Assembly (NCBI GenBank): GCA_038496675.1
Contig: CM076659.1
Span: 19,909,864-19,973,863 of the forward strand
Direction of reading: 5' to 3'
Origin: Rachycentron canadum
Lineage: Eukaryota; Chordata; Actinopteri; Carangiformes; Rachycentridae
DNA: 64,000 nt
Shown: one piece after another, positions 1-12,818 of the stretch
Position numbering within the stretch: the first letter of the stretch is position 1
Layout of the letters: every line of letters starts with the position of its first letter
The notes under the pieces: model-generated
What the model saw: only the letters and a program-made list of their open reading frames with translations
What the model was told of the DNA's origin: nothing
Database searches by the model: none
Made by a program: the position numbers and the translations under genes

Positions 1-442
1 TCCTGCTTCTTGTCATGTCTGAATGATACGGTGTGTATCGCCCATAAAATACAAATTTATATGTTTTAAATACCATTTTGTTTTCCTCATACGCCCTTTT
101 GTTAAATTATGGGCTGCTCAAGAATATTGGGAACTTGTGAATCTCATTGCTGCTGTCCTGTAAAAGTAATATCTGTATCAACCTATATCACTATGGGGAA
201 AAAATGGAGTGTTGACAGGAATCAGCGAAGAAATTTTCCACATGAAATAAAACAATTTTAGCTTCGCCGTTGCTATCAAATAAATGCTGCCTATCCATTC
301 AGGTATGAGCTGAATAGAGAGGACTGCTGCTCATACCAAGGTGTGACTCAATCCCTCAAATGGAGACGGTACTCACAGTCACACTGGAAGGTGAAGTTTG
401 GGAGATTAGACCAGGCAGGTCTGTTGTAGACAGGTGAGTGTA

Positions 443-466
443 TATGTGTGTGTGTGTGTGTGTGTG
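443..466. repeat. (TG)n microsatellite
   Basis: About 11 TG units followed by a CATG-rich tail. It produces the histidine/threonine runs in the overlapping minus-strand frames, which are therefore not genes. Confidence 0.95.
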
Positions 467-1170
467 CATGCATGCGTGGATTTTCTCTGTGCCTGTCTGT
501 CTGTGAGGCATTGTCCTGGAGACACATTGCATTACCACGGGGCCTGAATGCCACATTAATGCTGATGCTTCAATGAGCGTAATGGTGCTGTCTGATTCAA
601 ATGAGAGATTCAGATTTAGACTTGCTCCAACAGGCTGCCAGAGGATCTGAGAGCAGCTGAGACAGTCTCTTTAAACACACTTAAAACCTTTTCATCCTGG
701 CTTTACTGGAAAGTTTGATGGCTAAATGTCTGGTTTATTCTTTTTGTTTTGAATTTCCATGGCCACTAGTCCACCATTGCTCTGCCTGTTGGCAGGGCAG
801 GGGAATTATGTTCTCAGGCTGTCTGTCCATTTGACCCATTCTCGTGACTGCAACTCGTGACTGGGTGAGGAAACGTCCTCAAATTTGGCACAAACGTTCA
901 CTTGGACTAAAGGATGAACTGATTCGATTAGGTAGTCAGTCGTCAATGTTCAAAAGTAAGCGTGACTTCACAAAACACGAAGATAACTCACAAATTCAAA
1001 CACAAATTATGACAATTTAAATCAAATCTATATGGATAAAATGAGGACATGACATTTACATCCAAATGGTCAAGGGTCTTCTTGACTGTGACGACATAAT
1101 GTAGAACATATAGTTTCACTGGTCATTTTCTTTGATTTGCAGTGACCTGTTATGAAAGATGATATAATTT

Positions 1171-1204
1171 GAGTGAGTGAGTGAGTGAGTGAGAGAGAGA
1201 GAGT
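1171..1204. repeat. Compound (GAGT)n(GA)n microsatellite
   Basis: Six GAGT units pass directly into GA units. Confidence 0.95.
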
Positions 1205-4200
1205 GTGGGGGTTGTTATATCTAAATACCAGCATTGTTTCTAAGTGCAGGCTCATATGTTTAAAGGACACATACATATAGTATCGTATTATAGTACAGTA
1301 TTTACACACTCCTGGCTGCAGGAATAACTATCATTGGCACAAAACCGCCATTAGATGTGAACCAGAAAATGCTGCCTTATCTCCACAAAATTCACTCATT
1401 CTGGATGCAGCCACGGTTTTTCCATCAGTTCTCCTTCACTGCACAGCTAAATTTGCTGCAGCAGGTTCAGGTCTATACATCAACACCGATTTCTAAAACA
1501 GGCGTGCACTTCCCATCACATGAATTCTTATGGTATGTTCGTATATGGACTGGACGTTCACTGTCTTCTAAACCTCTCCAGCTTTGTTCTGTAAACATTG
1601 CATTCCTTGCTATAACATTGGTTAAGTCTGCCACAGCATTCTGGGATACGCTGGGATAATATTTCCTGTGGATGAGGACGTTTTGCTGCTGCACAGGATG
1701 GAACAAATGGGAAATGATCGATTGCTCTCCCTCTTTCTCTGGACTGGAGAGATGTGAAGCGAAAGATTTAAAATACTGGTAGGGAGTATGTAAATTTTCA
1801 TTTCAACATCCTCAACCAGGATAAAAGCATCTTCCAGGATTATTCTAATAAAGTGGTAAACTGTAATTATTCAGATTCTTCTTCTATAGCTGGAGCATAT
1901 TACTGGTCATAAGACATGTAGTCTTATGTTAAAAGCCACCAAGCAGTCTACTTCAGGCAGAAAACAATACTCTGTTATTATGATCAGAGTCAGCCTTTTG
2001 GAAGGACCTCCACCCAACTACACTACATCTCCCCACAACATGAGAGTTTATATTTCAGATGCTCACAGACTGGCATTTACAGAGCAGTCGAGATACTTAT
2101 TTTCCACTTCAACTGCTTGCACAGTCCACGAATGGGAGCAGAAAAGTTAAACTTCCAAAAGCTGTCGAAATGTCAGCTTTAATTCACTGTCAACTCTGCA
2201 GAGGTCACATGCAGGACAGCTTTGAGCTCACATGCAAATACCACCCAAAAATTCCCCCCCCCCCAAAAAAAAACAAACAAACTCTGAAGCACAGTTGTCA
2301 GAAGAACTGCCTCGGCTCGTGAGCGAAAGGTAATAATGAAGCCACTCTGACTTACATCGAATTAACAACAGCCACAGGAGCGACTAGAAGCAGATCTGGC
2401 AAATTAAGAGACGGGCTCTGGAATTCAAGCGCTGCTCTCAACATTAGCATATAGCAACAGAGCAACAAGATTGTAGGTCTGGCCCAGCCCACAGCCAATA
2501 TCATTAAATACTGAGCTTGTCAAGTCTGCTTTCAGCCATGCTGCATGGAATCATTCACAGCAATGCTTCATCTTGTGTCGCTGAGTACTTTCAGAGCTCA
2601 TTAGGGCCATGATTAATCATAGTTTTTCATGTTGAAGCAGTGACATTTTTGATTAATACATTGATGCTTTAGATTAATATTTGCAGGGTAGATGTTCTTA
2701 TTGTTATTATTTGACTTTTTGGGGCTGATTGTTTTTTTTATCGGTAACCTTGTTCTTCATTATTTTTTCCACCCAGCAGAAATAAAGGCTGCATCACTAT
2801 TCCAAAGAAAAACAAAAAGTAATAACAAGGTAAAGCTGGCAATATATATATTTTTCTCTTCAACAAATCCCATGACAAGGTTATAAAAATTTTCCTCAGC
2901 CACTCTACTTTGGAGTCGGAATTGATCTTACTAACAAGTATCCAAAGCCTCGGGTCTTATTCCTATGAGCCATAGGTTGTTAAATGCACATCACACACGT
3001 TTCACTGTGTGGTACTGAAACACGAGAGCAACAAACTGTGTATCAATACACAGCTGAAAATAGTCCCCAACAAGCTCCTGCCTGAGAAACTTTTTGCAGA
3101 AAACAGCATTGCTCAGCTGTTTGAGGGAATTAATGAGAGTTTATTAGAGACACGGTATTTATGCCGGCCTGTTCCTCCCCTTGCTGTCAAAACAGACTCA
3201 ATTCTTCGCGATGACTCCACAAGATGGTGGAAACTGCTTTGGGAAATTTGGGTCCCTGTTGACGCGACGGCATCACATCATTTCTACAGATTTTTCAGAT
3301 GCATATTCACATCGCATGCCTGTTATCATATCATATCTGCATATCGCATGCACTCTGTTGGATTTAGAACTGGTGACTGATGAGACAAGGCCACTGAAAT
3401 CTATTATATTCATTGTCATGTTCATGAAACCCGCGTGACACGACTCGGTGACATAGAGCGTTATCCTGCTGGAAGTAGGTTCGATGTGAGTATTAACTGT
3501 TGCTGCCGACCTGTGTCTGCATAATCTTGTTCAATGCTCTGCTGCCACACGATTGGCTGATTGGATAATAGTATGAATAAGCAGGTGCAGAGATGTTCCT
3601 CATAAAGTGCTTGATTAGTGTATGTCTTCCTACGATTAGAACCAAGTTAAGTGACCGAGGGGGCTAGAGAGAGGGTAGGGACGTCTGTTAGTTAGTTATA
3701 GTTTTTTTCCCCCGGTGGGAATTGTTCCGATTTGCAAAAATATGAAATTAACCACCTTGAACAAAACGCTTAAATTATTGAATATCGAGGTGGTTGGTAT
3801 TCTGGTTATAGCCGTTGTTGTAATAAATCCACCAGAAGCAAGCGAGCATTGCTCACAATCCATTATGTAGACAGGAAACTCCGCGCAGTAATTGAGATGG
3901 AAGCTGTGGTCAGCATATTCAGCTTAATGGTCATTATTGTGCAGGAAGACAGGACCATGAAACCAACAACGCACATTAGATAAGTAGTTCACTCATATTT
4001 TACTCATCAGTGGTTTGATCTTTGACTCACAAAAATGATTTTTGTATATCACCGGCGATACAGTTGCATTAAATTGCAAATGAAAAGTTTGGATTCACAT
4101 TTTCTTTGGGTGTATTCCACTGCAGAGGCAGCAGTTTTTCTGAAATCAAGGGGAATTGTCCAGATGAATACAGTGTTTATTGATGCAATATGTCTGCAGC

Positions 4201-4778
4201 ACACACTTCAACACAAACACAGCTCATAAAAAAAGGCAACACAAGAGCATTCCAATCCCTTTGCCAACCTAATAGAAAAGCATCAATAGCAACATGGCAG
4301 GAGGGAACCCTTTTATGAACGGATCGATCTCTGAGCCCTTTACCACCACAAAGAGGAAGCAGAACCTAAAACCTTTGAGGAAAAAAAAAAAGTCAACTTA
4401 CTTCTTGAGCAAACCAAAGAACAAGAGGAAATGGGCAGGTGATCAAAATATCAAACCAGTAGCACTGATAAAATAGCAAGTTATGATTATGTCATGTTAA
4501 CACCCCGCAGGCCCCAGCAGCCTCTGGACTATTGACACTACCTTGACTGAAACAATGAAATGTGAAAACAATGTGTTGCAGAGCACAATATGATTTCAGA
4601 AAATAGTTGGATAAATGGACAACTTGAAAAAGGCTGCAATCCATCATTCGACTATCCACATCACATCGCACATCATGGGATCTTATTAAGCCATTAGTCA
4701 TACCATGTGCACACCTTTATCAGGTATTTTACTGGACCATTTGTCGGAACAATCCCCATCCGCCAGCTTTTTTCCAGC

Positions 4779-4819
4779 AGCTGGCAACTTTCTGTAAGGA
4801 GCTGCCAACTTTCTACAGG
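4779..4819. repeat. 21-bp tandem duplication
   Basis: Two adjacent units, 4779-4799 and 4800-4819, share the core caactttct and differ at about three positions. It is a small local duplication with no sign of expansion. Confidence 0.8.
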
Positions 4820-6792
4820 TTTAATTTGAGCTTCCTGGTGAAATTAGCCCCATAAAAGATATTCATACAGCAGGAGAGCTGCTCAGAGACCAGAAATATC
4901 AATTGAGATTCTATTTTATTGTAAAAAGAAATTACTTTCTTGATTGACTAGAAATATGAGGTTACGGAGTGACACAAACAAGGCTGCAGCAGTCCATCAC
5001 TGAACACCATGTATAATCTGAGATCAATGTAAAGTTTGTTGTCAGCTGTAAGCCTTTAGATTTTTGGCCCCATTGTCTCAAATCGGAATACCACATGTTT
5101 CTGTAACTGTGCCAGTTGCTGTCTTGGAGATGCATTTCCTCGCTTAAAATGGCCGACAGTTAGGACTCATCACCCACTCTGTTATGGATCAGAAGAGAAT
5201 TAATCTTAAAAAGCGGAATTGAAACCAACTAAGAGTGCAGAACCACAAAACACAGTGAAAACGAGGCGCTGCCTGAAAGTCTCTGCATCAAGCTGTGAAA
5301 GTTTTAATATGTGGGAGATGTGTTTGGGGAACGTCGCGTGGCAGAGATCCACCGCGTTTTCATTTTCCCCTCCGGAGTTTTCTAGCCCTGATAACAGTAT
5401 TTTGGAAATGCTGCTGTTACTTTGAAATCTCCAGGGTTGCGTTATTTTTATTGCGTTATCAGTCTCCGTGACCGCTGGTGAAAGCAACATGATTGACTTG
5501 TAACAAGCGCCACTGACCCCGTTGTCTTTGCTAGCAGCTGTTGTGCCGTGAAGTTCTGCATGTTAACACTACAATTGTCTTTGCTTTTCCTCGCTCATAG
5601 TGTTTTCTTAAACTCGTCAGCTGAGCACAATTGATAAGAGACAGTGTTCTTCCTGTTTACAGCGGGTCATGCCCAGTGTATGCGAATGGTAAATATGTAT
5701 TTGTTTTCAGGTGTTAGTATGGATGCAGATTGTTTCTGATTCGGTGGTAAAACATCTGTCCGGACTGAGATAGTTTGTTGTATTTACAGTGTTTTTGGGT
5801 CATTTCCTGTCCTGATTTTCTTTGTCTCAGTGTGTGATGGTATATATTGCTTGTAAACTACTTGCATGATGCATTGTGGGAAACTATAAATCTACTATAA
5901 AGGACACACACACACACAAAAAAAAAATATATATCACTATATATTCTGACAGCGAGTCGTGAGTTATTTCGGACACAGCCCTGGTGAGCTACATTCTCCC
6001 TGATGACTCTGAACTCTGCCCTCCAGGCTCCTTCAGAGAGAGGTGGAGTCGGGAAGGTGGAGGTTTTTCACAACATGAATATAAGGGCAGAATGTACTGA
6101 CAGTCAGAATGGGTGCTTTGTCTTGATTAGACGGCACATAATAATTTAGAGCTGGCCTTTTTTTATTTAAAAAAAAAAAAAAAAAAAAGGTAATGGAAAA
6201 GTGACAACATCAGCAAGCATGCAGGGCAGTTTGGCTTGCTGTGCTGTGTGTTGATGGACATATCGCACAAAGCGACAGAGCAACTGAAAGGAGCAGCTGC
6301 AAAACACTAAAACTGACTGCAGCTTGTATTGACAAAGTTAAACACAAAAAGTACAAAGGACACAGATGTGTTGTGCAAATGCAAGGATGTATAGGGTATT
6401 GTACATTATGGATATTATTATGGTGTCGTATAGAAATTGGACGCTGCTATGTCTTAGTCAAAGAGGTGTCTAAACCATTTTTTTTCAAACTCTGGTTAAT
6501 TAAATTGCCTTTATGTTGAGACTTTTAGATTAAGTTTTAAGATTTGCCACCCATACCATTAAACACTCAACCCCTTACCCCTCCTTACCCCTCCAAGTAA
6601 CACTTTAAACCTCGTGGATGAGTGGGTTTTGTCGAGTTTAATTTTGATTTGCTCCAACTCTATGATGCCTCAACGCCACCACCACCACCGCCACCTCACT
6701 GTGATGTCAAGCATGACATTCAGAGATGAGTTTAGACATGATGTGTCCCTAAGGAAGCTCAGTTTTTGACAATACAGGAGGGGGGATTGGGT

Positions 6793-6793
<1 letters not shown>

Positions 6794-6825
<32 letters not shown>
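6794..6825. repeat. (GT)16 microsatellite
   Basis: An uninterrupted GT run of 32 bases, followed by a TATGTA stretch and a G-run. Confidence 0.95.
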
Positions 6826-6829
<4 letters not shown>

Positions 6830-7845
6830 ATTTGGGGGGGGATTAGAGAGCCACCGGATTGCGATTTAAGCTAAAGGGCAAAAAAAGCCAAGCACACTGA
6901 CACTTTTCAACCACAAACAACTGTGCCTGAAAATGTAAGTTTGATTCCCTCCATCATAGCCATGCTTCGGTGCTGGGAAAAGATGTGTGCACGTGGTTTT
7001 GTTTTTGTCTACTTCATCTGCCACTCTTGATGCTGTCATTCCCCTAGAGAAATGTATGTTTGCCTCATCACAACACAGCCTCAGAGTACAGACATCATCC
7101 CAGGCATGCAGTGACACACATACATACATACCCACACAGCATGTGTGCAGCCTAACTGTGTACTGTATGCAAATATATGCACCTGCAAGAACACGTGCAG
7201 AACATGTATGCACATACCAGCTCGCGCAAACACACAATGTGTTGTACTCCACCCCTTTTACATTGTCAAAGAGCTGCAGGGCTGCTGTATATTTCAGAGG
7301 CAGATGTGCTAAATGCAGAGATGGAAGGAAGTGAAGTGAAGAGAAGAGAAAATGACACTGGGAGAGAGATATGTGTAAAATACCATCACTGTCAGAATTC
7401 ATGAGGCTAAAACTAAGATTTGAAAGTTTAACGTTTGACAGGCTAAGGCTGGGATTTCACCGTCTACAGCAACGGTAGCGGCAGAAACTTGTCAGGTAAA
7501 TCTAGTCTGTCAAAGACAGCCCACACTTTTTTTCACTTTACCACCTGTGGTCTGGAAAGTAACAATATGGATTTACTTATTTCGAGTAGGCAGTGAAATA
7601 TTCTGTCCATATGTGAACCATTTCCTCTTCTGGATGTCATGTTTTCTCATTGTATTCTTGAAAATGAAAAAAGAATATGACTGGTGTTCTATAAACAAAT
7701 TTCTGGTTAGATTTAAAGATGGGATATAGGCCATAGAGTAGCCTCCCTTTTTTTTTTTTTTTTTGCTTATTTCAGCTTAGTAGTTGTATCTGAAATGATT
7801 TTGGAGATGATTTGAAATGCAGGGACCCATTTATATGCAGTCTGT

Positions 7846-8150
7846 CCACTGATGGGGTTTCCAGCTGACAATAGAAACATACAACAACAGCTACCTCCAC
7901 ATGGGAATCAAACTATGCTCCCCGGTGTCATGTTGCCGTCTTTTATTGACCCATCCATCCACCCCAACCTCCTGATGTCGACTTTGTCGCTCTATAATCT
8001 ACGTCACCGCACTTTTCCCTTTGCTCCTGTCATTATTACTATGACCACTAGATGTCACAGAGCAAGAAAACCAATGGGACAATAACCCGTCGACAGATGA
8101 CCCGTGGGCTTATTTTACTGCAGGAGGACAGTGCCACGAATATACACGTA
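7846..8150 (+). repeat. Dispersed repeat family B, copy 1
   Basis: This segment aligns with 19085-19515 and, reverse-complemented, with 9711-10019. Shared blocks are acatgggaa(t/c)caaac, a polypyrimidine cacttttccctttgc block, the core ccactagatgtcac (8045-8058) and a downstream gcaggaggacag block shared with copy 2. No terminal repeats or coding frame are visible, so its class is unknown. The relatedness of the copies is seen directly; calling it a mobile element is inference. Confidence 0.75.
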
Positions 8151-9710
8151 GGTCAAACTTCAAACATAGATCTCAAAAGTGCAATTTCCTTTTGAAGTGC
8201 CTGTGCTTATCTCAAACTTTCCTTAAATAGGCTTTCAGTTTAAAAAGATGGGGAATCCAGTCCATGTGAAGTCTAATATGAGAGCACCTGATGTCCTCTG
8301 GGTTATTTTCTCAGACTTTAAAAAGCTCTTCATGTGAACCACTATCCAGAAGACATTGTTCAACTGCTTTCACAGGCTGTGTATCTCTCAAGAGGAGTAA
8401 ACTTCATGTGTGCCCCTTTAAAGCTCGGTTTCCCCAGTAGCAAAGTGAAGGGAAACGATATATAATATTCAGAACCTCTTTTAATTTCAATTTTGAAATC
8501 ATCTTCCACAGAATGAAAGTGGAGGCGAGAGATGAAAAGAGGAGGAAGAGGTGGTGCTGGCAAGGGACTTTCATCAGGGTTGAAGAGTGAAGATTAATCT
8601 TGTTGTCAGGGATGGGTGGCAATGTGAGGCACAAGGCACTTCCATCTATCTCTGCTCCGACTGCTCTGTTTGGCTCTGATCCCGCTCCCCACAGAGAGAG
8701 AGAGAGAAGCGGAAATAGAAAGCTTCCAGGTAGATTTCCGCCTGCAACTTCATCAGGATAGGGCAACGGTGTATGCTGCTTCGACGATAAAGCTAAATGC
8801 AGCTGAGGTAGAAGAGGGATGGTGTGAGATGCATCGTGGAATTTCTGACTGGCCCCCAAATCACGCAGCGAGATGCTTCCACAACTTCCTTTGCCATCCT
8901 TGATGCTGGTTCCAGGTACTTTCCCCCCCGTCTTTATTCTCCCTCTACCCTGCCTCTAAGTGAGCTCATCCAACCTCTTCCAGCTGCTAATCATTCTCGC
9001 GTCCTACATCACATCTCCGCCCTCTCTCTCTTCCCATCTCACCTGACGCCCCCATTTTTGTGCACAAGTCTGAAAATAATGTAACCACAATAAACGAAAA
9101 GGTCACTGTTCTTCAGAACTTTTGATTACACTCATAACCCCCGTGTCCTCTGAAACGTAACTTTGAATTTTACAGCCAAAAAGTCTGAACAGAAGTTACA
9201 GAGACACAAGCATGGCACAAATGTAAGCATAAAAAGATAGATTTTAAGGCCTGCAGTAGCACCTTTTGCTACTTTAAAGCCAATTGTGTTTCAAAAACTG
9301 CTGCAGTGATATCTGGATCCTAAAATGTTTCTGCAAAGATAGGATCAGGAGACTTATCGCTGCCGAACTATATGTAATTTGGCGGTACGAGCTCGGTCAT
9401 ACTGACAAGGTGGGAGAGTCCATTTTAAAGAGCTTAACATCCAAACAGTTTGGTGTGTGGTCAGCCAACATGTCGAATTCAACAATGATTTGTTTTGTCG
9501 ACCTGTAGAGAGAGAATGAACCTAAGAATAAAAAATAAAGAAATGACATAATCTGACAAATTATGGTCTTTTTCCACAATTTTTTGTCAAACTTAAAAGA
9601 TACTAAAGGGGGAATTAAAAGTAGGAACCCGCCATTGCAGGAACTTTTGTCTTGTGTTGGTGTGTTCTGTTGTTTTCTGTTTGGATCTTTTCAAAGTGCA
9701 TTGTAGTCGG
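8151..9710. other. Gene-free stretch
   Basis: No gene, RNA or repeat copy is supported. The overlapping frames on both strands at 8360-9084 are short and have no recognisable domain. A short GA run lies at about 8694-8706. Confidence 0.55.
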
Positions 9711-10019
9711 TACAAAATGTGAGACTGTCCTCCTGTAAAAAATGAACCCATAGGTCATAGGTCATCCTGTGCAGCAGGTTACTAGGACCCACAGTTAGGT
9801 TTTTTTGCTAGGCGACATCTAGTGATCATTGTGCTGATGACAGGAGCAAAGGGAAAAGTCCGTACGTAGCTGTCATTGTAACCATGATAACAAAGATAGA
9901 TTGGTTGAGTTAGTTATTTTACCCTATATTTTCCTAAAAGTAACCAAGTTTTGTGCCAAAACCTACCCTAAACATCAGTTATTATAGTAACCATGGCAAC
10001 TGAGGGAAGTATTAAGTAC
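9711..10019 (-). repeat. Dispersed repeat family B, copy 2 (inverted)
   Basis: Read on the minus strand this matches copies 1 and 3 through the pyrimidine block, the core tcactagatgtcgcctagca (positions 9806-9825), a taacctgctgcacagg block and, with copy 1, caggaggacagt. It ends next to a Tc1-like terminal remnant that starts at 10021. Confidence 0.75.
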
Positions 10020-10020
10020 A

Positions 10021-10082
10021 TACACCGATCAGCCACAACAATGAAACGAGTTACCAGTTTTAATGTTTAGGCTGATTTATAT
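10021..10082. mobile_element. Tc1-like element reduced to its two ends
   Basis: The left end tacaccgatcagccacaaca resembles the terminal repeat of a Tc1-like family widespread in fish (recalled from general knowledge). About 22 bases later the sequence returns in inverted, degraded form (aatgtttaggctgatttata). Only about 62 bp separates the two outer ends, so the whole transposase interior is missing. TA lies at both edges, as expected for a Tc1/mariner target. Confidence 0.6.
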
Positions 10083-10094
10083 ATGTTTAAAGCC

Positions 10095-10095
<1 letters not shown>

Positions 10096-10138
<43 letters not shown>
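10096..10138. repeat. (AC)n microsatellite
   Basis: A 43-base uninterrupted AC run, 13 bases right of the Tc1-like remnant. Confidence 0.95.
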
Positions 10139-10139
<1 letters not shown>

Positions 10140-10844
10140 GCTGAGGCCTCTCAATCTGTCTGATGTAAGTGTTCTCAAGTGTGTCTTGTCAAATCAAATC
10201 ATAAAAGGATTCCTTGTTTACATCCTACTGATCAAAGACTGCTCCGCTCCCCGCATGTGTATTCTTTGTATTGATTTCTCTTTTGAACAGTCATTTTTCG
10301 ACGTCAATGAGTCACTGGAGAGTCAGCAAGTAGTCATTTAATCTTTGAAAGGGCCGTGTTAAAGTCTGTCGTTAGCTTAATCCCATCAAACTTTATATGA
10401 CAATTTAACATGACAGTTGAAGGAGGTATTTAAATGTTGCGGATTTCTGTAGCCAGAAATGTCACAATGCGATGGTTGGATCTATGGCGCGATGGTTCTG
10501 ATCAGTTTGTTTGTCTACATGAAAGATGCACATACAGTTGTTGTGTTGTCTCGGTTACTGTTGGTACTGTCTTCTCTCTTCTGCATATTTAAACTCCCTG
10601 CACACTTAAAGTCCCCACCGGTAACAAAAGAAGAAGAAATGGGGCTGCGCTGATGGTTCGGGAGGTGTATTTTTACACTCAGAAATCAAGGTTAAACATC
10701 AGAGTTGTTGTATTATTGTCGTGCTGATACAGACTCTCAGGAGGATGACTTACCAGCAGGGCTGAGTAATGGTACTGGTTGTAAAGATAATTTTTCATTC
10801 ATTCTTTGTGGGCTTCTTTTCTAAGCACACACACCAAAACAGAC

Positions 10845-11520
10845 ACACCGTGTCAAGATCCTGAGGCCCATTGTAGGGCCATTCATCTGCTGCCATCCAC
10901 CTCATGTTGCAGCATGATGTAAACAACTCCCGGAGGCTTGAGGCATCGCAGATCCTGCGTGGCCTGCGTCGTCACCAGACACGTCACCCACCGAGCGCGT
11001 TCGAGATGCTCTGGATCAGTGTGTACGACAGCACGTGCCGCTTCCTACCAACATCCAGCAACTCCACACAGAAACTGAAGTTCGACAGGCCACAATCAAC
11101 CGCATGGTCAACTCTGTACGGAGGAGACGTGCCGCACCGCATGAGGCAAAATGGTGTCCACACCAGATACCGACTCGTTTTCTCATCCACTCCCCCAAAA
11201 AAAAAAAAAACACACAAATGCAACCCAAGACAAACAGCTCAGTAGCTAACAAATGTCTCTTTTTTTAAAATAAAACTGCACGTTTCAAAGTGGGCTTTTA
11301 TTGTGAGCAGCCTGAGGCACACCTGTGCAGTCATCATGCCGAGTCATCATCATCTTCATTAGCCACACCTGTCAGATGGAGGGATGATCCTGGCAAAGGA
11401 GAAGGATTTAGACATTTGTCAATCTTTTTTTAAAAAGAGCCTTTTGTGTTTGTGTGTTTTGTGCCAATTCAGGATGAATGGGAGCAAAAAGATAAGTTTG
11501 CGTTCTTGTTCAGTGTATAT
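10845..11520 (+). mobile_element. Tc1-like transposon, 3' half
   Basis: The segment follows the 3' half of a common fish Tc1/mariner element: the end of the transposase reading frame, then a non-coding tail with a gtgggcttttattgtg block and a gccacacctgtcag block. It ends in ttgttcagtgtata, which fits the outer end of a Tc1-type terminal repeat. The 5' half and left terminal repeat are absent, so the copy is immobile. The class is recognised from general knowledge of the family. Confidence 0.85.
10857..11180 (+). pseudogene. Tc1-like transposase, C-terminal fragment
   Basis: Read in the frame of 10972-11145, the translation gives SPDTSPTERVRDAL followed by VPLPTNIQQLHTETE, QATINRMVNSVRRRR and APHEA. 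These are typical C-terminal blocks of Tc1/mariner DDE transposases, and the glutamate at 10993-10995 is in the place of the last catalytic acidic residue. The N-terminal DNA-binding part and the two upstream catalytic aspartates are missing. The region between 10920 and 10960 looks shortened against the usual family, and the frame shifts after the alanine-histidine-glutamate segment through extra A bases near 11150. No start codon in this frame gives a full enzyme. It is a dead fragment; the class assignment is strong, the exact family is not determined. Confidence 0.85.
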
Positions 11521-12456
11521 TGAAGAGAACTTAATATCAAGATGTTCTGCTCCTGCGATACTATACTTGGAACGGACGAATGGGATCAAATGCTATTTTT
11601 TTTTCAGTCATAAATTAAAACTGTACAAATGCAAAGTTTATAAAATGAAAGTTTCTCAAGATCTCAAGGTGTGTGCGCGTGTGTGCGTGCGCGTGTGGCC
11701 CTGCAGAGTTTTTGCTTGATCGACACCTCACTCGCTCGCTGGTAACGTTTGCTGCACCAGTTAGGGTTAGGGAGATTTACACTTCTGCCATTCTCACTAG
11801 TTCATGAAGTTTAATGAACTCATGTTATTTCATATAAAAGTCAACCCAACCTCAACCTGAGTTTCAATTAGCCAGAATAACTGAAAACACCTGTGTGGCC
11901 CTTTACCATTCACATACTAGTCCATGCGTTGATGCTTTTCTCCACTGAAGCCCCACTTTGTGTCACCTGCTAAAGATACTGTATATTTAACAAAACCTTT
12001 CATTACTTGTGCAAGTTTTCTCGTTTTTTTTTTTTTTTTTAATATATAGTGCACTTTTAAGTCGGCAGAGAAGCATTCAATTCTCCTGTCACCCTGTCAT
12101 AAAACTGTTTAATTAATGAAATTTTCATCACCTCCCATGTGGACCCAAAGAAATCCTCTCATGGTGTGAACATCATCAGGGAGGAGAGAGGTCTGGTGGC
12201 TGAGGAACGAGGGAGGGAGGTGGTGGTATAAAATGACAGACCGGGGGGAGTATTTATCCATGAAGGGAGAGCTAAATGGGGTTTAATAACAGGTGGAGAG
12301 AATCTTAACATCCGTCATGATCGATTTCTCTTTATTTTTATCAAGTGCTGAGTCTTAATCATTCCCAGTCTGTCTTTTTCATTCTGTATCTAAATCACTG
12401 CCTCTAGAATTTCTGTAGTTCATGGAGAATCTCACTCTTTTTTCCCATGTCCAAGT

Positions 12457-12525
12457 GAAAAAAAGGGGTTTAAAAACTAAAGAAACCAAAGACAGGGTTT
12501 CTTTAGTTTTTAAATCCTTTTTTTC
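12457..12525. repeat. Near-perfect inverted repeat (30-bp arms, 8-bp loop)
   Basis: Left arm 12457-12487 and right arm 12496-12525 are reverse complements except for one mismatch/bulge near the base (gggg against a single A opposite). The loop is aaagacag. No related sequence was noticed elsewhere in the window and there is no obvious target-site duplication. It could be a tiny fold-back element, a small-RNA hairpin or a local inverted duplication. Confidence 0.95.
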
Positions 12526-12818
12526 TGCAATATTCTGTCTCCCCTTTATCCCCCTTCCCCTCCACTCCCCTTTCATGGTCACATCTCTTCATGACTCCTC
12601 AGTGAGCGAGGAGGAGCAGAAGCCGACGCGCGACCCATCCATAAAGATGTCTCCCACTGCGAGGCAATGGAAAATGCCATTAGGCTGCGTTTCAGTCCTC
12701 CCACCACGGTGGACTTGCAAAGCTGCGACTCTGCGGGCAGTTGGCTTGGACTGCACACGACACATGCTCACAGCGCTACACACGGCAGTTTGCAGCACAC
12801 ACACATTTGGAGATGCAG

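Larger units (their letters stand above)
1..7845. other. Gene-free stretch, mostly single-copy-looking
   Basis: No exon or RNA gene is supported here. It holds TG and GAGT/GA microsatellites (443-466, 1171-1204, 6794-6825), a C9/A9 run near 2247-2270, A-rich runs near 6171-6188 and a T run at about 7748-7764. A 20-21 bp sequence is tandemly duplicated at 4779-4799 and 4800-4819. The part at 2340-2660 has AT-rich homeodomain-type words and could be regulatory, but that needs cross-species alignment. Confidence 0.6.

Noticed and set aside
6866..7402. 178-codon minus-strand frame with many cysteines
   Set aside because: No domain recognised; overlapping frames are open on both strands and its residues come from TG/CA-rich sequence.
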